NCBI RefSeq assembly: GCF_001426755.1
Contig: NZ_LMFJ01000001.1
Location: 2,571,721-2,635,720, forward strand
DNA from: Aeromicrobium sp. Root495
Lineage (GTDB): Bacteria; Actinomycetota; Actinomycetes; Propionibacteriales; Nocardioidaceae
Length of the DNA stretch: 64,000 nucleotides
Direction: 5' to 3'
A model generated the notes under the pieces. That model worked only from the letters and a program-made list of their open reading frames with translations. It made no database searches and had not been told where the DNA came from. Made by a program: the position numbers and the translations under genes. Below, one piece after another: positions 45,392 to 54,722 of the stretch; the stretch's first letter is position 1; each line of letters opens with the position of its first letter.

Positions 45392-45982
45392 TCAAGCGCG
45401 GGCCAGCCGGGCCTGGAGGGCGTACTTCGCGTCGGGCCACTCGGTGTCGAGCATCGAGAACGTCCAGGTGTCGCGCCACGAGCCGTCGGTCCGGCGCCTG
45501 TGCTTGCGCAGCACGCCCTCGTGGGTGGCCCCGAGCCTCAGGATGGCGGCCTGCGAGCGCTGGTTCCGGTCGTCCGTGTGCCAGACCACGCGGACCGCAC
45601 CGAGCGTCTCGAAGGCGTGGGTCAGGAGCAGCAGCTTGGACTCGGTGTTGATGCCCGTGCGCCAGGCGCGCGACGCGAGCCACGTGTGGCCGATGGCGAC
45701 GGTCTGCAGGTCTGCGCTCACCTCGTAGAAGGAGGTGACGCCCACGGGCTCGCCCGTGCGGGCGTCGAGCTGGGTCCAGACGTGGACGCCGGGCCAGTCG
45801 ACGTAGCGCTGGACCAACGCCTCGGCCTCGGCGAGGGAGGCGGGTCGGACCACCGGCATCCACGAGAAGACGTCGTCGGAGTCGGCCGCCGCGAGCAGGC
45901 CAGGCGCGTGCTCGGCACGGACGGCGGTGAGCCGCACGAGCGAGCCGTCGAGGTCGGGGGTGGCTGTCCAGTCCTGCGTCAC
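45392..45982 (-). CDS. GNAT family N-acetyltransferase
   Basis: This 196-residue protein of the RimJ/RimL type has LDGSLVRLTAVRAEHAPGLL at the start, EPVGVTSFYEV, HTWLASRAWRTGINTESKLL, and the acetyl-CoA region RNQRSQAAILRLGATHEGVL. It may acetylate a protein N-terminus or small molecule. TAGGTT lies 7 nt before the GTG at 45982, so this start is preferred over the much longer open frame upstream. It is flanked on both sides by family 2 palindromes. Confidence 0.88.
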   Translation of the reverse strand: MTQDWTATPDLDGSLVRLTAVRAEHAPGLLAAADSDDVFSWMPVVRPASLAEAEALVQRYVDWPGVHVWTQLDARTGEPVGVTSFYEVSADLQTVAIGHTWLASRAWRTGINTESKLLLLTHAFETLGAVRVVWHTDDRNQRSQAAILRLGATHEGVLRKHRRRTDGSWRDTWTFSMLDTEWPDAKYALQARLARA

Positions 45983-45989
45983 GCCGCTC

Positions 45990-45995
45990 AACCTA
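45990..45995 (-). promoter_or_regulatory. -10 hexamer TAGGTT, leaderless promoter of the GNAT gene
   Basis: TAGGTT on the reverse strand lies 7 nt before the GTG at 45982. Confidence 0.6.
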
Positions 45996-46004
45996 CCCAG
46001 CCCC

Positions 46005-46088
46005 GACGAAGGAATCTGCATTCCTGACCCCCGTCCCGGTGGGATGTCGATTCCTCCGTCCGACGGGCCGAAGGTCGATTCCTTCGTC
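46005..46088. repeat. Family 2 palindromic element (56 bp) plus an extra half arm
   Basis: The unit at 46005-46060 runs from GACGAAGGAATC to GATTCCTCCGTC. An additional right-arm copy ending GATTCCTTCGTC at 46077-46088 pairs even better with the left arm. The central TGACCCCCGTCC is the reverse complement of the centre of the 45335-45390 element. It lies between the MFS stop and the GNAT promoter. Confidence 0.88.
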
Positions 46089-46095
46089 CCCGCGG

Positions 46096-47289
46096 TCAGC
46101 GTCGGGAGCGGGCCAGGACGACGGCGGACAGCACGGTGGCCAGGGCCGCCGCCGTGACGGTGACGCCGAAGGCCGACGTGTACCCGTGCGAGTCGGCCAG
46201 GCGCCCTGCCACGGAGGAGCCCAGCGCATAGCCGATGCCGGTCATGCCCGCGAGCAGCGTCATGGCCGTCCCGACGCGGGACGGATCGACAACGCGGCCG
46301 GCCATCGCGAAGTTCCCGATCATGTACGGGGCCACGGCGAAGCCCAGGAGCGCGATGACCGCCACCAGCGAGCCGACGGAGTCCACGAGGAGCAGCGGAG
46401 CCGACAGCACGAGCAGCGCCACGGCCGACACGAGCATGCGCAGCTCGTACGTGACGCGCTCGGGGAGGGCGGCGACCGTGAGCCCGGCGATGGCACTGCC
46501 GACGCCGAGCGTCGCATGGATGAGGCCCGCGACCCCGGCCCGACCCTCCTCGGTGGCCAGCGCCGTGGAGCCCGTCTGCGTGCCGCCGAACACCATGCCG
46601 ATGAAGAGCTGGGCGAACCCGAGCACCACGAGCATCACGGTGAGGACCGGCACGGCCGGGCCCTCGCGGCGTCGCTCCGGACGGGTCAGCGCCGCCGTGG
46701 GGTGCAGGGCGAACCAGGAGCCGAACACGGCCAGGAGCCCGGCGGCCACGATGAGCGCCTCGCCCTCGTCGACGAGGACGGCGAGCAGCCCGACCGAGGC
46801 GGGCCCGAGGACGAAGGAGACCTCGTCGGCGGCGCCCTCGTAGGAGAAGGCGGCGTCGACGAGCTTGGCCTTGTCGGGAGCCTTCTCGGTGACGGGCGCC
46901 CACCGGACGCGGGCGAGCGGACCGATCTGCGGGATGGCGAGCCCGGCCACGGCCGACATCGCGATGACGAGGCCCGCGGAGGCGTCGGAGCGGGTCACCA
47001 GCACGACCCCCACGAGGCCCACCGCGCCCGCGAGCGACTGCACGAGGACCACCGGGCGCTGCCCCACGCGGTCGGCGAGCGCACCGAAGAAGGGCGCACC
47101 CAGCGCGTTGGCGACGGCGAGGGCGCCGGCGGCCGCGCCGCCCAGGGCGTACCGGCCCGTGCTCTCGCTCACGAGCAGGAGGGTGCCCATCTGGCTCATG
47201 GCAAGCGGAACTCGCCCGAGGAAGGCTACGGCGACGTAGGCGGGCCCGACGATCCGCAGGAGCGTGCGGTACGCGGCGATGGCGGACAA
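46096..47289 (-). CDS. MFS transporter (397 residues)
   Basis: This 12-helix protein has motif A-like [20 protein letters not shown] near residue 63 and later [20 protein letters not shown]. The start appears to be TTG at 47289, with TAGGAT 9 nt upstream at 47299-47304. It is divergent from another MFS gene at 47337. The substrate is unknown. No regulator is adjacent. Confidence 0.85.
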   Translation of the reverse strand: MSAIAAYRTLLRIVGPAYVAVAFLGRVPLAMSQMGTLLLVSESTGRYALGGAAAGALAVANALGAPFFGALADRVGQRPVVLVQSLAGAVGLVGVVLVTRSDASAGLVIAMSAVAGLAIPQIGPLARVRWAPVTEKAPDKAKLVDAAFSYEGAADEVSFVLGPASVGLLAVLVDEGEALIVAAGLLAVFGSWFALHPTAALTRPERRREGPAVPVLTVMLVVLGFAQLFIGMVFGGTQTGSTALATEEGRAGVAGLIHATLGVGSAIAGLTVAALPERVTYELRMLVSAVALLVLSAPLLLVDSVGSLVAVIALLGFAVAPYMIGNFAMAGRVVDPSRVGTAMTLLAGMTGIGYALGSSVAGRLADSHGYTSAFGVTVTAAALATVLSAVVLARSRR

Positions 47290-47324
47290 GGCCCGGCCAT
47301 CCTACGGGTCGCGGTCCCCGCACC

Positions 47325-47330
47325 TAGGAT
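47325..47330 (+). promoter_or_regulatory. -10 hexamer TAGGAT, leaderless promoter of the second MFS gene
   Basis: TAGGAT lies exactly 6 nt before the GTG at 47337. Confidence 0.65.
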
Positions 47331-47336
47331 CGACAG

Positions 47337-48488
47337 GTGGACCTCACCCGAGCACGCCTGGCCGGCACCGTCGCCTTCGCGCACAACGGCTTCGTGCTGG
47401 GCTTCTGGATCGTCAACATCCCGGGCATCCTCGACCGCACCGACACGTCCAAGGCCCAGCTCGGCGTGCTCCTGCTCCTGCTCGGCGGCTCCGCCCTCGT
47501 GGGGATGCAGGCCGCCGGCGCCCTCATCGACCGCGTCGGCTCGCGGCGCGTCCTCGGGGTGGCTGCGGGCGCGATGAGCCTGCTCGTCGTGGGCCCCGCC
47601 GCCAGCACCAGCACCGCGGCCCTCGCCGTGACCCTCGTGCTCCTCGGCCTGGCCAACGGAGCCGTCGACGTGGCCCAGAACGCGCACGCCGCCGACGTCG
47701 AGCGTCACTACGGACGCCCCATCATGACCTCGTTCCACGCCTTCTACTCCGCCGGCGGGCTCTTGGTCTCGGTCGTCGGAGGCCTCCTCATCGCGGCCGA
47801 CGTCGACCTGCCGGTCTCGGCCTCCGCCGTGGCCGTCGTGGGTGTCCTGGTGGTGCTCTGGGTCGTGCGGGGCATGCTGCCGCCCGAGCCCGTCCAGCAC
47901 GACGAGACGCCGGTCGGCCGTCCCCCGTGGAGCCGGCACGTGGCACTGCTCGGCCTGCTGGCGTTCGTGCTGCTGCTGGCCGAGGGCGTGGCGTACGACT
48001 GGAGCACCGTGCACCTGCACGAGACCCTCGACGCCTCCAAGGCCGTCGCGGCCTACGCGTTCGGCGCCTTCTCGGTCACCATGACGATCGTGCGGCTCGT
48101 GGCCGACCGCGTGGTGGCCGCCATCGGACCCGGCGCCTACGTGCGGTGGGCAGCCCTCCTCGGGGCGCTGGGCCTGGCCGGGGCGGCGCTCGCACCCACC
48201 GTGCCCCTGGGCATCGCGGCCTGGGCGCTCTTCGGCATCGGGCTCGCGGGGTGCGTCCCGCAGTTCTTCACGGCGGCCGCCGCGGTGGACCCGCGCACGG
48301 CCGGCGTCACGATGGCGCGTGTCACGGGCTGCGGCTACCTCGGGCTCCTCGCCGGGCCGTCGGTCATCGGCCTGCTCACCGGCTGGGTCCCGCTCACGAC
48401 GGCCTTCGTCGTGCCGCTCGTGGGTTGCGTCCTGGCCTCGGCGCTCGCGCCCCGCGCCCTGCGACCGGTCGAGCGGGCCTCCTCGTGA
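47337..48488 (+). CDS. MFS transporter (383 residues)
   Basis: This 12-helix transporter starts [20 protein letters not shown] then [20 protein letters not shown] and has [20 protein letters not shown] (motif A) near 57. [20 protein letters not shown] then [18 protein letters not shown] is typical of the FucP/YbjJ-like branch (sugar or drug). Its stop overlaps the ung GTG start (GTGA). The function is otherwise unknown. Confidence 0.87.
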   Translation: MDLTRARLAGTVAFAHNGFVLGFWIVNIPGILDRTDTSKAQLGVLLLLLGGSALVGMQAAGALIDRVGSRRVLGVAAGAMSLLVVGPAASTSTAALAVTLVLLGLANGAVDVAQNAHAADVERHYGRPIMTSFHAFYSAGGLLVSVVGGLLIAADVDLPVSASAVAVVGVLVVLWVVRGMLPPEPVQHDETPVGRPPWSRHVALLGLLAFVLLLAEGVAYDWSTVHLHETLDASKAVAAYAFGAFSVTMTIVRLVADRVVAAIGPGAYVRWAALLGALGLAGAALAPTVPLGIAAWALFGIGLAGCVPQFFTAAAAVDPRTAGVTMARVTGCGYLGLLAGPSVIGLLTGWVPLTTAFVVPLVGCVLASALAPRALRPVERASS

Positions 48489-49159
48489 GGCGTCCGCTGC
48501 GCGATCTCGTGTCCCCCGACTGGGCCGAGGCGCTGGAGCCCGTGGCCGACGACGTCGCGGCCATGGGGGACTTCCTGCGCGCCGAGCTGGCCCAGGGACG
48601 GCCCTACCTCCCCGAGGGCGACGCCGTCCTGCGGGCCTTCGCCGAGCCGCTGTCCGACGTCAAGGTGCTCGTCGTGGGCCAGGACCCCTACCCCACGCCC
48701 GGCAACGCGATGGGCCTGTCCTTCTCCGTGCGCCGCGAGGTCGACGTCCCCGCCAGCCTGAGGAACATCTACCGCGAGCTCCGGGACGACCTGGGCCTCG
48801 AGTCCCCGGCCCACGGCGACCTGTCGGCGTGGGCGGCCCAGGGCGTCCTGCTCCTGAATCGGGCGCTCACCGTGCAGGTGGGTGCACCCAAGAGCCATCG
48901 GGGGCGAGGCTGGGAACGGGTCACCGACCAGGCCATCCGCGCCCTCGTGGCGCGGGACCGTCCGCTCGTGGCGATCCTGTGGGGCAGCGAAGCCCAGGGG
49001 CTGCGGCCCCTCCTGGCTGCCACCCCGGTCGTCGAGAGCCCTCACCCGAGCCCGCTCTCGGCCTACCGTGGGTTCTTCGGCAGCCGCCCGTTCAGCCGGA
49101 CCAACGAGGCCCTGGCCGCCCAGGGAGCCGAGCCGGTCGACTGGCGCCTCCCGTCCTGA
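48485..49159 (+). CDS. ung: Uracil-DNA glycosylase (family 1)
   Basis: This 224-residue enzyme removes uracil from DNA in base-excision repair. The catalytic motif [20 protein letters not shown] lies near residue 64, [12 protein letters not shown] near 122, and the DNA-intercalating loop [18 protein letters not shown] near 185. The GTG overlaps the preceding MFS stop; the protein is full length from this start. Confidence 0.96.
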   Translation: MRRPLRDLVSPDWAEALEPVADDVAAMGDFLRAELAQGRPYLPEGDAVLRAFAEPLSDVKVLVVGQDPYPTPGNAMGLSFSVRREVDVPASLRNIYRELRDDLGLESPAHGDLSAWAAQGVLLLNRALTVQVGAPKSHRGRGWERVTDQAIRALVARDRPLVAILWGSEAQGLRPLLAATPVVESPHPSPLSAYRGFFGSRPFSRTNEALAAQGAEPVDWRLPS

Positions 49160-49171
49160 GCCCGGGGCCCC

Positions 49172-49177
49172 TAGGCT
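49172..49177 (+). promoter_or_regulatory. -10 hexamer TAGGCT, leaderless promoter of the AI-2E family gene
   Basis: TAGGCT lies exactly 6 nt before the GTG at 49184. Confidence 0.65.
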
Positions 49178-49183
49178 GGACCG

Positions 49184-50350
49184 GTGACTGATCCCACCCG
49201 CGACCGAGCCGACGTCATCGACGCCGGCGTCGCAGGCCTGCAGAAGTGGAGCCTGCGGATCATCTCCATCGCCGCAGCCGCCTTCGTGCTGGGCTGGGCC
49301 GTGGGGCACGTGTGGATGGTCCTCTACCCGCTCGCCATGGCCCTGATCGTCTCCACCGTCCTGGCACCGCCCGTCGCGTTCTTGCGCGGACGCGGGTTCC
49401 CGGCATCCCTGTCGGCCGCGGCCGTCATGATCAGCTTCATCGGCGGTGTGGCGATCCTGGTCGCCGTGCTCACGCCGCAGGTGGCGGGTCAGCTGCCGCA
49501 GATCGCCGACCAGGCCTCGAGCGGCCTGCTCAAGGTGCGCGACTGGCTCGTCGACGGCCCGCTCAACCTCACGGACGGGCAGATCACCAAGGCCGTGTCG
49601 GCGCTGCAGGACAAGCTCCAGGAGAGCGCCTCGGCCATCAGCTCCGGCGCCCTGTCCACCGTGAGCGCGGCCACCAACGTGGTCATCAACCTCGTCCTCG
49701 TCCTGATGCTCACGTTCTTCTTCATCAAGGACGGCCACAAATTCCTCCCCTGGGTGCGGGCGCTCAGCGGACAGCGCGCCGGCCAGCACCTCACCGAGGT
49801 CCTGAGCCGCGTCTGGGCCACCCTCGGCGGGTTCATCCGCACGCAGACCCTCGTGGCGTTCATCGACGCCCTCATCATCGGCATCGGCCTGGCCATCATC
49901 GGGGTCCCGCTGGCTATCCCGCTCGCCGTCATCACGTTCTTCGGCGGCTACATCCCCATCATCGGCGCGTTCGTGAGCGGCGTCCTCGCGGTGCTCGTCA
50001 CGCTCGTGACCAACAGCCCCAAGGACGCCCTCATCGTCGCCGTCATCGTGGTGGCCGTCCAGCAGCTCGAGGGCAACGTGCTCTCGCCCTGGCTCCAGGG
50101 CAAGAACATGAACCTGCACGCCGGCGTGGTGCTGCTCTCGGTCACCGCCGGCGGCAGCCTCTTCGGCGTCACAGGAGCCTTCCTTGCCGTCCCCGTGGCG
50201 GCGTCGGTGGCCGAGCTGCTGCGCTACGTGAACGAGCAGATCGACCGCAAGGTCGGCGACGACGCACCCGCCGTCGACGGCCACGGCGCCCAGATCCTGG
50301 CCGAGGGCCCCTCCCGGGTGGAGCAGCCGCCTACCAGCTCGACTTCGTGA
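49184..50350 (+). CDS. AI-2E family (PerM/TqsA-like) transporter
   Basis: This 388-residue membrane protein has the family layout: an N-terminal helix pair, a long soluble coiled region (about 105-160), then [20 protein letters not shown]. The C-terminal block reads [20 protein letters not shown] then [16 protein letters not shown] and [20 protein letters not shown]. Family members export autoinducer-2 or exchange sodium and protons; which applies here is unknown. It overlaps the rpsN 3' end convergently by 20 nt. Confidence 0.9.
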   Translation: MTDPTRDRADVIDAGVAGLQKWSLRIISIAAAAFVLGWAVGHVWMVLYPLAMALIVSTVLAPPVAFLRGRGFPASLSAAAVMISFIGGVAILVAVLTPQVAGQLPQIADQASSGLLKVRDWLVDGPLNLTDGQITKAVSALQDKLQESASAISSGALSTVSAATNVVINLVLVLMLTFFFIKDGHKFLPWVRALSGQRAGQHLTEVLSRVWATLGGFIRTQTLVAFIDALIIGIGLAIIGVPLAIPLAVITFFGGYIPIIGAFVSGVLAVLVTLVTNSPKDALIVAVIVVAVQQLEGNVLSPWLQGKNMNLHAGVVLLSVTAGGSLFGVTGAFLAVPVAASVAELLRYVNEQIDRKVGDDAPAVDGHGAQILAEGPSRVEQPPTSSTS

Positions 50351-50630
50351 TGCCCGGCAGCTCACCTGCGTGGGCTGCCTGACGGAAGCGGATCCGCGAG
50401 AGCCCGGCCTTGCGGACGAACCCGCGCGGTCGCCCGTCCACCTGGTCACGGTTCCGCAGCCGGACCGGAGAGGCGTCCCGCGGCAGCCGCTGCAGGAGTC
50501 GCTGGGCCTCGCGCCGCTCGTCCTCGCTCCCGGTGCGCACGAGCTCCTTGAGCTCGGCGCGCCGGGCGGAGTGACGCGCGACCACGACAGCGCGCTGGTC
50601 GTTCTTCACGACCTTGCCGCGCCGGGCCAT
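50331..50630 (-). CDS. rpsN: 30S ribosomal protein S14, zinc-independent type
   Basis: This 99-residue S14 of the long form lacks the CxxC-x12-CxxC zinc ribbon of the short form. It has [20 protein letters not shown] then [20 protein letters not shown] and a C-terminal GITKSSW. Its ATG overlaps the rpmG stop. It is the last gene of a three-gene operon with L28 and L33, read away from the Zur-like box at 51082-51102; such sets replace zinc-binding paralogues during zinc starvation. Confidence 0.95.
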   Translation of the reverse strand: MARRGKVVKNDQRAVVVARHSARRAELKELVRTGSEDERREAQRLLQRLPRDASPVRLRNRDQVDGRPRGFVRKAGLSRIRFRQAAHAGELPGITKSSW

Positions 50631-50800
50631 CAGCGCTCCTCCTTGAACTCGACGTGCTCGCGCACGCGCGGGTCGTACTTGCGCAGCACGAGCCGGTCGG
50701 GATCGTTGCGACGGTTCTTGCGCGTGACGTAGGTCGTGCCCGTACCCGCGGTGGAGCGGAGCTTCACGATCGGTCGGACGTCGTTGCCCTTGCGTGCCAT
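50630..50800 (-). CDS. rpmG: 50S ribosomal protein L33, cysteine-free type
   Basis: This 56-residue protein reads [20 protein letters not shown] then [20 protein letters not shown]. There is no cysteine, so it is the zinc-independent form. The ATG overlaps the rpmB stop and the stop overlaps rpsN (ATGA and TGATG junctions). Confidence 0.95.
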   Translation of the reverse strand: MARKGNDVRPIVKLRSTAGTGTTYVTRKNRRNDPDRLVLRKYDPRVREHVEFKEER

Positions 50801-51036
50801 CAGATCTTCTCTCCTCGGTTGAGCAGGTCGGCGACGACGGCGTCGATCCCGCGCTGGTCGATCGTCTTGATGCCTCGCGCGCTCACGGCGAGCGAGACGT
50901 GGCGGCCCAGGCTCGGGGCCCAGTACCGCTTGCGCTGCACGTTGACGTCGAAGCGTCGCTTGGTGCGGCGGTGGGAGTGCGACACGTGGTGCCCGAACCC
51001 GGGGGTCGCCCCGGTGACCTGACAACGGCCGGCCAT
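50800..51036 (-). CDS. rpmB: 50S ribosomal protein L28, zinc-independent type
   Basis: This 78-residue protein starts [20 protein letters not shown] then [19 protein letters not shown]. The CxxC pair of zinc-binding L28 is reduced to one Cys (CQVTG). AGGAGG lies directly upstream of the ATG at 51036. It is the first gene of the minus-strand arm of the divergent ribosomal cluster. Confidence 0.95.
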   Translation of the reverse strand: MAGRCQVTGATPGFGHHVSHSHRRTKRRFDVNVQRKRYWAPSLGRHVSLAVSARGIKTIDQRGIDAVVADLLNRGEKI

Positions 51037-51081
51037 GGATCCTCCTGAAGGTCTCAACGGTTCATGGGAGTCATCCCGACT

Positions 51082-51102
51082 TGATAATGGGAATCATCTT
51101 CA
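51082..51102. promoter_or_regulatory. Probable Zur operator
   Basis: TGATAATG (51082-51089) and CATCTTCA (51095-51102) form an imperfect inverted repeat (6 of 8 pairs) resembling actinobacterial Zur boxes. It lies between the divergent L28 and L31 genes. A TAAGAT at 51104-51109 may be the -10 of the L31 promoter. Confidence 0.75.
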
Positions 51103-51135
51103 TTAAGATAGCAGGAAGGACAAGGAGGCACCACC

Positions 51136-51393
51136 ATGAAGAACCAGATCCACCCCGCCTACGGGCGTGTCGTCTTCCGCGACCGCTCCACCGGGACCAT
51201 GACCGTGACGCGCTCGACCCTCGTCGACCGCCTGCGTGAGGGGTCAGCCACCGTCGAGGTCGACGGCGAGGCGCTGCCCGTCCTCGACGTCGACGTGACG
51301 TCGGCCAGCCACCCGTTCTGGACCGGCCGCGGCCGCGTCGTGGACAGCGAGGGCCAGGTCGAGGCCTTCCGTCGCCGGTACGGCAAGCGCTGA
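51136..51393 (+). CDS. rpmE2: 50S ribosomal protein L31 type B
   Basis: This 85-residue zinc-free L31 reads [20 protein letters not shown], then [20 protein letters not shown] and [11 protein letters not shown]. No cysteine is present. AAGGAGG precedes the ATG. Its stop overlaps the next GTP-binding-family gene (TGATGG), so the plus-strand arm is an operon with the COG0523 protein, L32 and L36. Confidence 0.95.
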   Translation: MKNQIHPAYGRVVFRDRSTGTMTVTRSTLVDRLREGSATVEVDGEALPVLDVDVTSASHPFWTGRGRVVDSEGQVEAFRRRYGKR

Positions 51394-52487
51394 TGGTCGA
51401 GACCACCCCGGTCGTCCTGGTCACCGGTCTCAGCGACGACGCCATGGCGTCGACCACGCTGTCGCTCCAGTGGGACCTGCCGCACGCCGTCGTCCTGCGA
51501 CACACCCTCGACGTCGGCACGCAACGGCTGACCCGACTCGTGAGCGACATGACCGGCGTCGTGGAGCACGTGCACCACGACCTCGACCACGCGTGCGTGA
51601 GCTGCGCGCTGCGCGAGGACATCGTCCCCACCATCGAGCGTCTGGCGGCGTCTCGGCGGTGGGGCGCGGTGATCGTGCACCTGCCCACCGCCGCGGAGGC
51701 CCACCAGGTGTGCCGGGTGACGGCGCTCGACCCGCACGCAGCGCCGCACGCCCGCATCACGGCGGTCCTCACGGCCGTCGACGCTGCGGACGTGCGCGCC
51801 GACCTGCTCGGCGACGAGCTCCTGCGCGAGCGCGGTGCCCACACGAGCGAGGGCGACGCACGCGGCGTCGGCGAGGTGCTGTGCTCGATGGTCGAGCACG
51901 CCGACGCCGTCGTGGTGAGCGGTGCGCTCGACGAGCCGGAGCACGACCTGCTCCGGGCCCTCATGCGACCCGACAGCCTCCTGGTGCCCGACCCGAGCCG
52001 GCTCGACGGGCCACGCTTCTCCGGCCCCCTGCACGACCACGACCGCACGGAGCGCTGGATCGACGCGGTGCGCCGCGGATCGGTGCCCGTGCCGAGGTCG
52101 GAGCACGTGTGGATGCTCGACCTGCGCAGCGAGAGGGCCCTGCACCCCGACCGCCTGCTCGGCAGCATCGAGAGCATCGGCGGCGGCCCGCGTCGCTCCC
52201 GTGGCTGCTTCTGGCTGCCGACCAGGCCCACCTCGGTGAACGCCTGGGACGGCGCGGGGGGCCAGCTCAGCGTCGGGGTCCACGGCGCGTGGGGACCGGG
52301 CCGTCGCCCGCTCACCCGCCTCGTCGTGCACGGACTCACCGCCGACGGCGACGGCGCCGACGCGGTGCGCGAGACCTTCCAGGAGTGCCTCGTGAGCGAG
52401 CGGGAGCAGTCGCGCCGCGGCCGCTTCTGGGACGTCGGCGAGGACGGCTTCGAGCCGTGGCTCGGCCCCGTCCGACACGTCGCCTGA
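51393..52487 (+). CDS. COG0523/CobW-family protein resembling mycobacterial MRF
   Basis: This 364-residue protein has the COG0523 layout: an N-terminal sheet with [20 protein letters not shown] (Cys motif), a middle domain, and a C-terminal CobW_C-like part ([39 protein letters not shown]). The P-loop is degenerate: [18 protein letters not shown] where active members have G-x4-GKT, so GTP hydrolysis is doubtful. In mycobacteria a protein of this kind in the Zur ribosomal operon (MRF) recruits the hibernation factor Mpy to zinc-free ribosomes. The same role is likely here by position and family. Confidence 0.85.
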   Translation: MVETTPVVLVTGLSDDAMASTTLSLQWDLPHAVVLRHTLDVGTQRLTRLVSDMTGVVEHVHHDLDHACVSCALREDIVPTIERLAASRRWGAVIVHLPTAAEAHQVCRVTALDPHAAPHARITAVLTAVDAADVRADLLGDELLRERGAHTSEGDARGVGEVLCSMVEHADAVVVSGALDEPEHDLLRALMRPDSLLVPDPSRLDGPRFSGPLHDHDRTERWIDAVRRGSVPVPRSEHVWMLDLRSERALHPDRLLGSIESIGGGPRRSRGCFWLPTRPTSVNAWDGAGGQLSVGVHGAWGPGRRPLTRLVVHGLTADGDGADAVRETFQECLVSEREQSRRGRFWDVGEDGFEPWLGPVRHVA

Positions 52488-52513
52488 CCCATCACCCGAC
52501 CCAGGAGATCCCC

Positions 52514-52735
52514 GTGGCCGTCCCGAAGCGCAAGACCTCACGCAGCAACACCCGTCACCGGCGGTCGCAGTGGAAGGCCTCTGCGCCTGACCTCGTCCCC
52601 GTACGGCTCGGCTCGGGACCCGACGCCGGACGGACCGTCCACGTGCCCCGCCGGCTCGTCCGCGCCGTCCAGCGCGGCCTCGTCCCCGCTCCCGACGCCG
52701 ACCGATCGACCACCCCACCCAGGAGGAACCCATGA
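52514..52735 (+). CDS. rpmF: 50S ribosomal protein L32, zinc-independent type
   Basis: This 73-residue protein starts at GTG 52514 ([20 protein letters not shown]) with CAGGAG upstream. The C-terminal half has [14 protein letters not shown] and no CxxC motifs. Its stop overlaps the L36 start (ATGA). The body of the protein is normal for the cysteine-free form. Confidence 0.93.
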   Translation: MAVPKRKTSRSNTRHRRSQWKASAPDLVPVRLGSGPDAGRTVHVPRRLVRAVQRGLVPAPDADRSTTPPRRNP

Positions 52736-52854
52736 AGGTCCGCAACTCGCTCCGCTCGCTCAAGGACAAGCCCGGCTCGCAGGTCGTCCGGCGCCGAGGG
52801 CGTACGTACGTCATCAACCGTATGAATCCGCGCCTCAAGGCGCGCCAAGGATGA
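52732..52854 (+). CDS. rpmJ: 50S ribosomal protein L36, cysteine-free type
   Basis: This 40-residue protein, too short for routine ORF lists, reads [20 protein letters not shown] then [20 protein letters not shown]. It is the zinc-free L36 paralogue. AGGAGG lies 5 nt before the ATG. It is the last gene of the plus-strand Zur-type operon. Confidence 0.95.
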   Translation: MKVRNSLRSLKDKPGSQVVRRRGRTYVINRMNPRLKARQG

Positions 52855-52909
52855 TCGTGACGCGGACCACGATCTGAGGATGTCGCCCGCCGGTTCGGGA
52901 CAGTCGTCC

Positions 52910-52915
52910 TAGAAT
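52910..52915 (+). promoter_or_regulatory. -10 hexamer TAGAAT, leaderless promoter of the MerR/B12 regulator
   Basis: TAGAAT lies exactly 6 nt before the GTG at 52922 and is close to the TATAAT consensus. Confidence 0.7.
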
Positions 52916-52921
52916 CATGCG

Positions 52922-53830
52922 GTGCCTCGACCCGCCGCCGACCCCTCCGCGATGCCGCCCGGCGTCGTGTGGTCGGTCGGCGACGTCGCGAGCGCGCTCG
53001 ACCTGCCGGCCTCCACCGTCCGCACCTGGGAGCGTCGCTACGGCCTCGCCCCCTCGGTGCGGACGCCGGGCGGCCACCGCCGCTACGACACCGCCGACGT
53101 CGAGCGCATGCGTCTCATGCAGCGGCTCGTCGGCCAGGGGGTCGCCCCGGCGGAGGCCGCGCGCACCGTCCTGCGCGACGACCTCCTCCAGCCCGCGGCG
53201 GCCGTCCTCCGGCTCGAGGGACCCGAGCAGTGGGCCGTCGACGTGGTCCGGGCCGGGCGCGTGCTCGACGCCCGCCGCATCCGCGCCATGCTCCATGAGC
53301 TCGTGGACGCCAGAGGGGTGGGCGGGTCCTGGGACGAGTACCTCGTCCCGATGCTGCGGCGCCTCGGCGAGGACTGGGCCTGCGGCTCGCTCGGCGTGGA
53401 GTCCGAGCACCTCGTGAGCGACGTCCTGCTCACGATGCTCCGCACCCGTGTGGAGACGCTGGTCCCCGGCGACGCGCCACCCTCGATCATGATGGCGAGC
53501 GCCGAGGACGACCAGCACTCCCTGCCGGTCGTGGCGCTGCAGGCCGCCCTGGCCGAAAGAGGGATCGAGGCGCACGTCTTCGGCCAGCGCCTCCCCGCGG
53601 CCGCGCTCGCCACGGTGGTGGCGCGGACCCAGCCCCAGGCCGTCTTCGTGTGGGCGTCGATGCCCCGGCCCACGGGCGACCGGCTGCACCGCGTCCTGAC
53701 CGCCCTGTCCGCCCAGGCCCGCATCGTGCTCGGCGGCCCCGGCTGGGAGCACACCACCATCCCGCAGGCGCGGCACGCTCGAGACCTCTCCTCGGCGCTC
53801 GCCGCGCTGGCGGCGGAGATCGCGTACTGA
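52922..53830 (+). CDS. MerR-type regulator with cobalamin-binding-like domain
   Basis: This 302-residue protein has a MerR helix-turn-helix (WSVGDVASALDLPASTVRTW then ERRYGLAPSVRTPGGHRRYD). A four-helix B12-binding cap follows (YLVPMLRRLGEDWACGSLGV then ESEHLVSDVLLTML), and a Rossmann B12 domain begins SIMMASAEDDQHSLPVVALQ. DQHSLP retains the D-x-H of the cobalamin lower ligand, but the usual Gly is Pro. It resembles light- or B12-responsive CarH/LitR regulators. The targets are unknown; folP2 and gpgS follow after 22 nt. Confidence 0.85.
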   Translation: MPRPAADPSAMPPGVVWSVGDVASALDLPASTVRTWERRYGLAPSVRTPGGHRRYDTADVERMRLMQRLVGQGVAPAEAARTVLRDDLLQPAAAVLRLEGPEQWAVDVVRAGRVLDARRIRAMLHELVDARGVGGSWDEYLVPMLRRLGEDWACGSLGVESEHLVSDVLLTMLRTRVETLVPGDAPPSIMMASAEDDQHSLPVVALQAALAERGIEAHVFGQRLPAAALATVVARTQPQAVFVWASMPRPTGDRLHRVLTALSAQARIVLGGPGWEHTTIPQARHARDLSSALAALAAEIAY

Positions 53831-53852
53831 CCCCTGTGGCACGCTTGGTCCG

Positions 53853-54722
53853 ATGACCGTCGACCTGACCTTCCGCGGGCGCCGGATCCAGCGTGACCGG
53901 CCCCTCGTGATGGCCATCGTGAACCGCACGCCCGACTCGTTCTACGACCGCGGCGCCACGTTCGACCCCCGCGTCGCCCTGGCCGCGGCCCGTCGCGCCG
54001 TCGACGAGGGCGCCGACGTGATCGACGTGGGCGGCGTGAAGGCGGGACCCGGCGACGTCGTCGACGAGGCCGAGGAGATCGAGCGCACCGTCCCGTTCGT
54101 CGAGGCCGTCCGCGCGGCCCTGCCCGACGTCGTCATCAGCATCGACACGTGGCGGGCCGGCGTGGCCGAGCGGGCCGTCCTGGCCGGGGCCGACCTGCTC
54201 AACGACACGTGGGCCGGCGCCGACCCCGCCCTGGCCGACGTCGCGGCCGCCACGGGCTGCGGCATGGTCTGCTCCCACACGGGAGGGGCCGTGCCCCGCA
54301 CGCGCCCCCACCGGGTGCAGTACGACGACGTCGTGGCCGACGTCGTGGCCACCGTGACCGCCAAGGCCGAGCACCTCGTCTCGATCGGCGTGCCGCGCGA
54401 GGGCATCCTCGTGGACCCCACGCACGACTTCGGCAAGAACACGTGGCACGGGCTCGAGCTGCTGCGCCGCGTGGACGAGCTCGTGGGCACGGGGTGGCCC
54501 GTGCTGATGGCCCTCTCCCGCAAGGACTTCGTCGGCGAGACGCTCGACCTCCCGCCCGACGATCGGCTCGAGGGCACCCTGGCCGCCACCGCGCTGGCCG
54601 CCGCGGCCGGCTCGGCGATGTTCCGCACCCACGACGTTACCGCCACCCGCCGGGTCCTCGAGATGGTCGCCAGCATCCAGGGCCACCGGGTCCCCAGCCG
54701 GGTGGTGCGTGGACTTGCCTGA
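53853..54722 (+). CDS. folP2: Dihydropteroate synthase paralogue (FolP2-like)
   Basis: This 289-residue TIM barrel starts RPLVMAIVNRTPDSFYDRGA, with DEGADVIDVGGVKAGPGDVV where true DHPS has DVGGESTRPG, then ISIDTWRAGVAERAVLAGAD and LLNDTWAG. The missing STRPG loop and the link to gpgS match mycobacterial FolP2 (Rv1207-like), which is reported not to replace FolP1 in folate synthesis. It overlaps gpgS by 14 nt. Its role is unknown, possibly connected with the glucosylglycerate pathway. Confidence 0.88.
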   Translation: MTVDLTFRGRRIQRDRPLVMAIVNRTPDSFYDRGATFDPRVALAAARRAVDEGADVIDVGGVKAGPGDVVDEAEEIERTVPFVEAVRAALPDVVISIDTWRAGVAERAVLAGADLLNDTWAGADPALADVAAATGCGMVCSHTGGAVPRTRPHRVQYDDVVADVVATVTAKAEHLVSIGVPREGILVDPTHDFGKNTWHGLELLRRVDELVGTGWPVLMALSRKDFVGETLDLPPDDRLEGTLAATALAAAAGSAMFRTHDVTATRRVLEMVASIQGHRVPSRVVRGLA

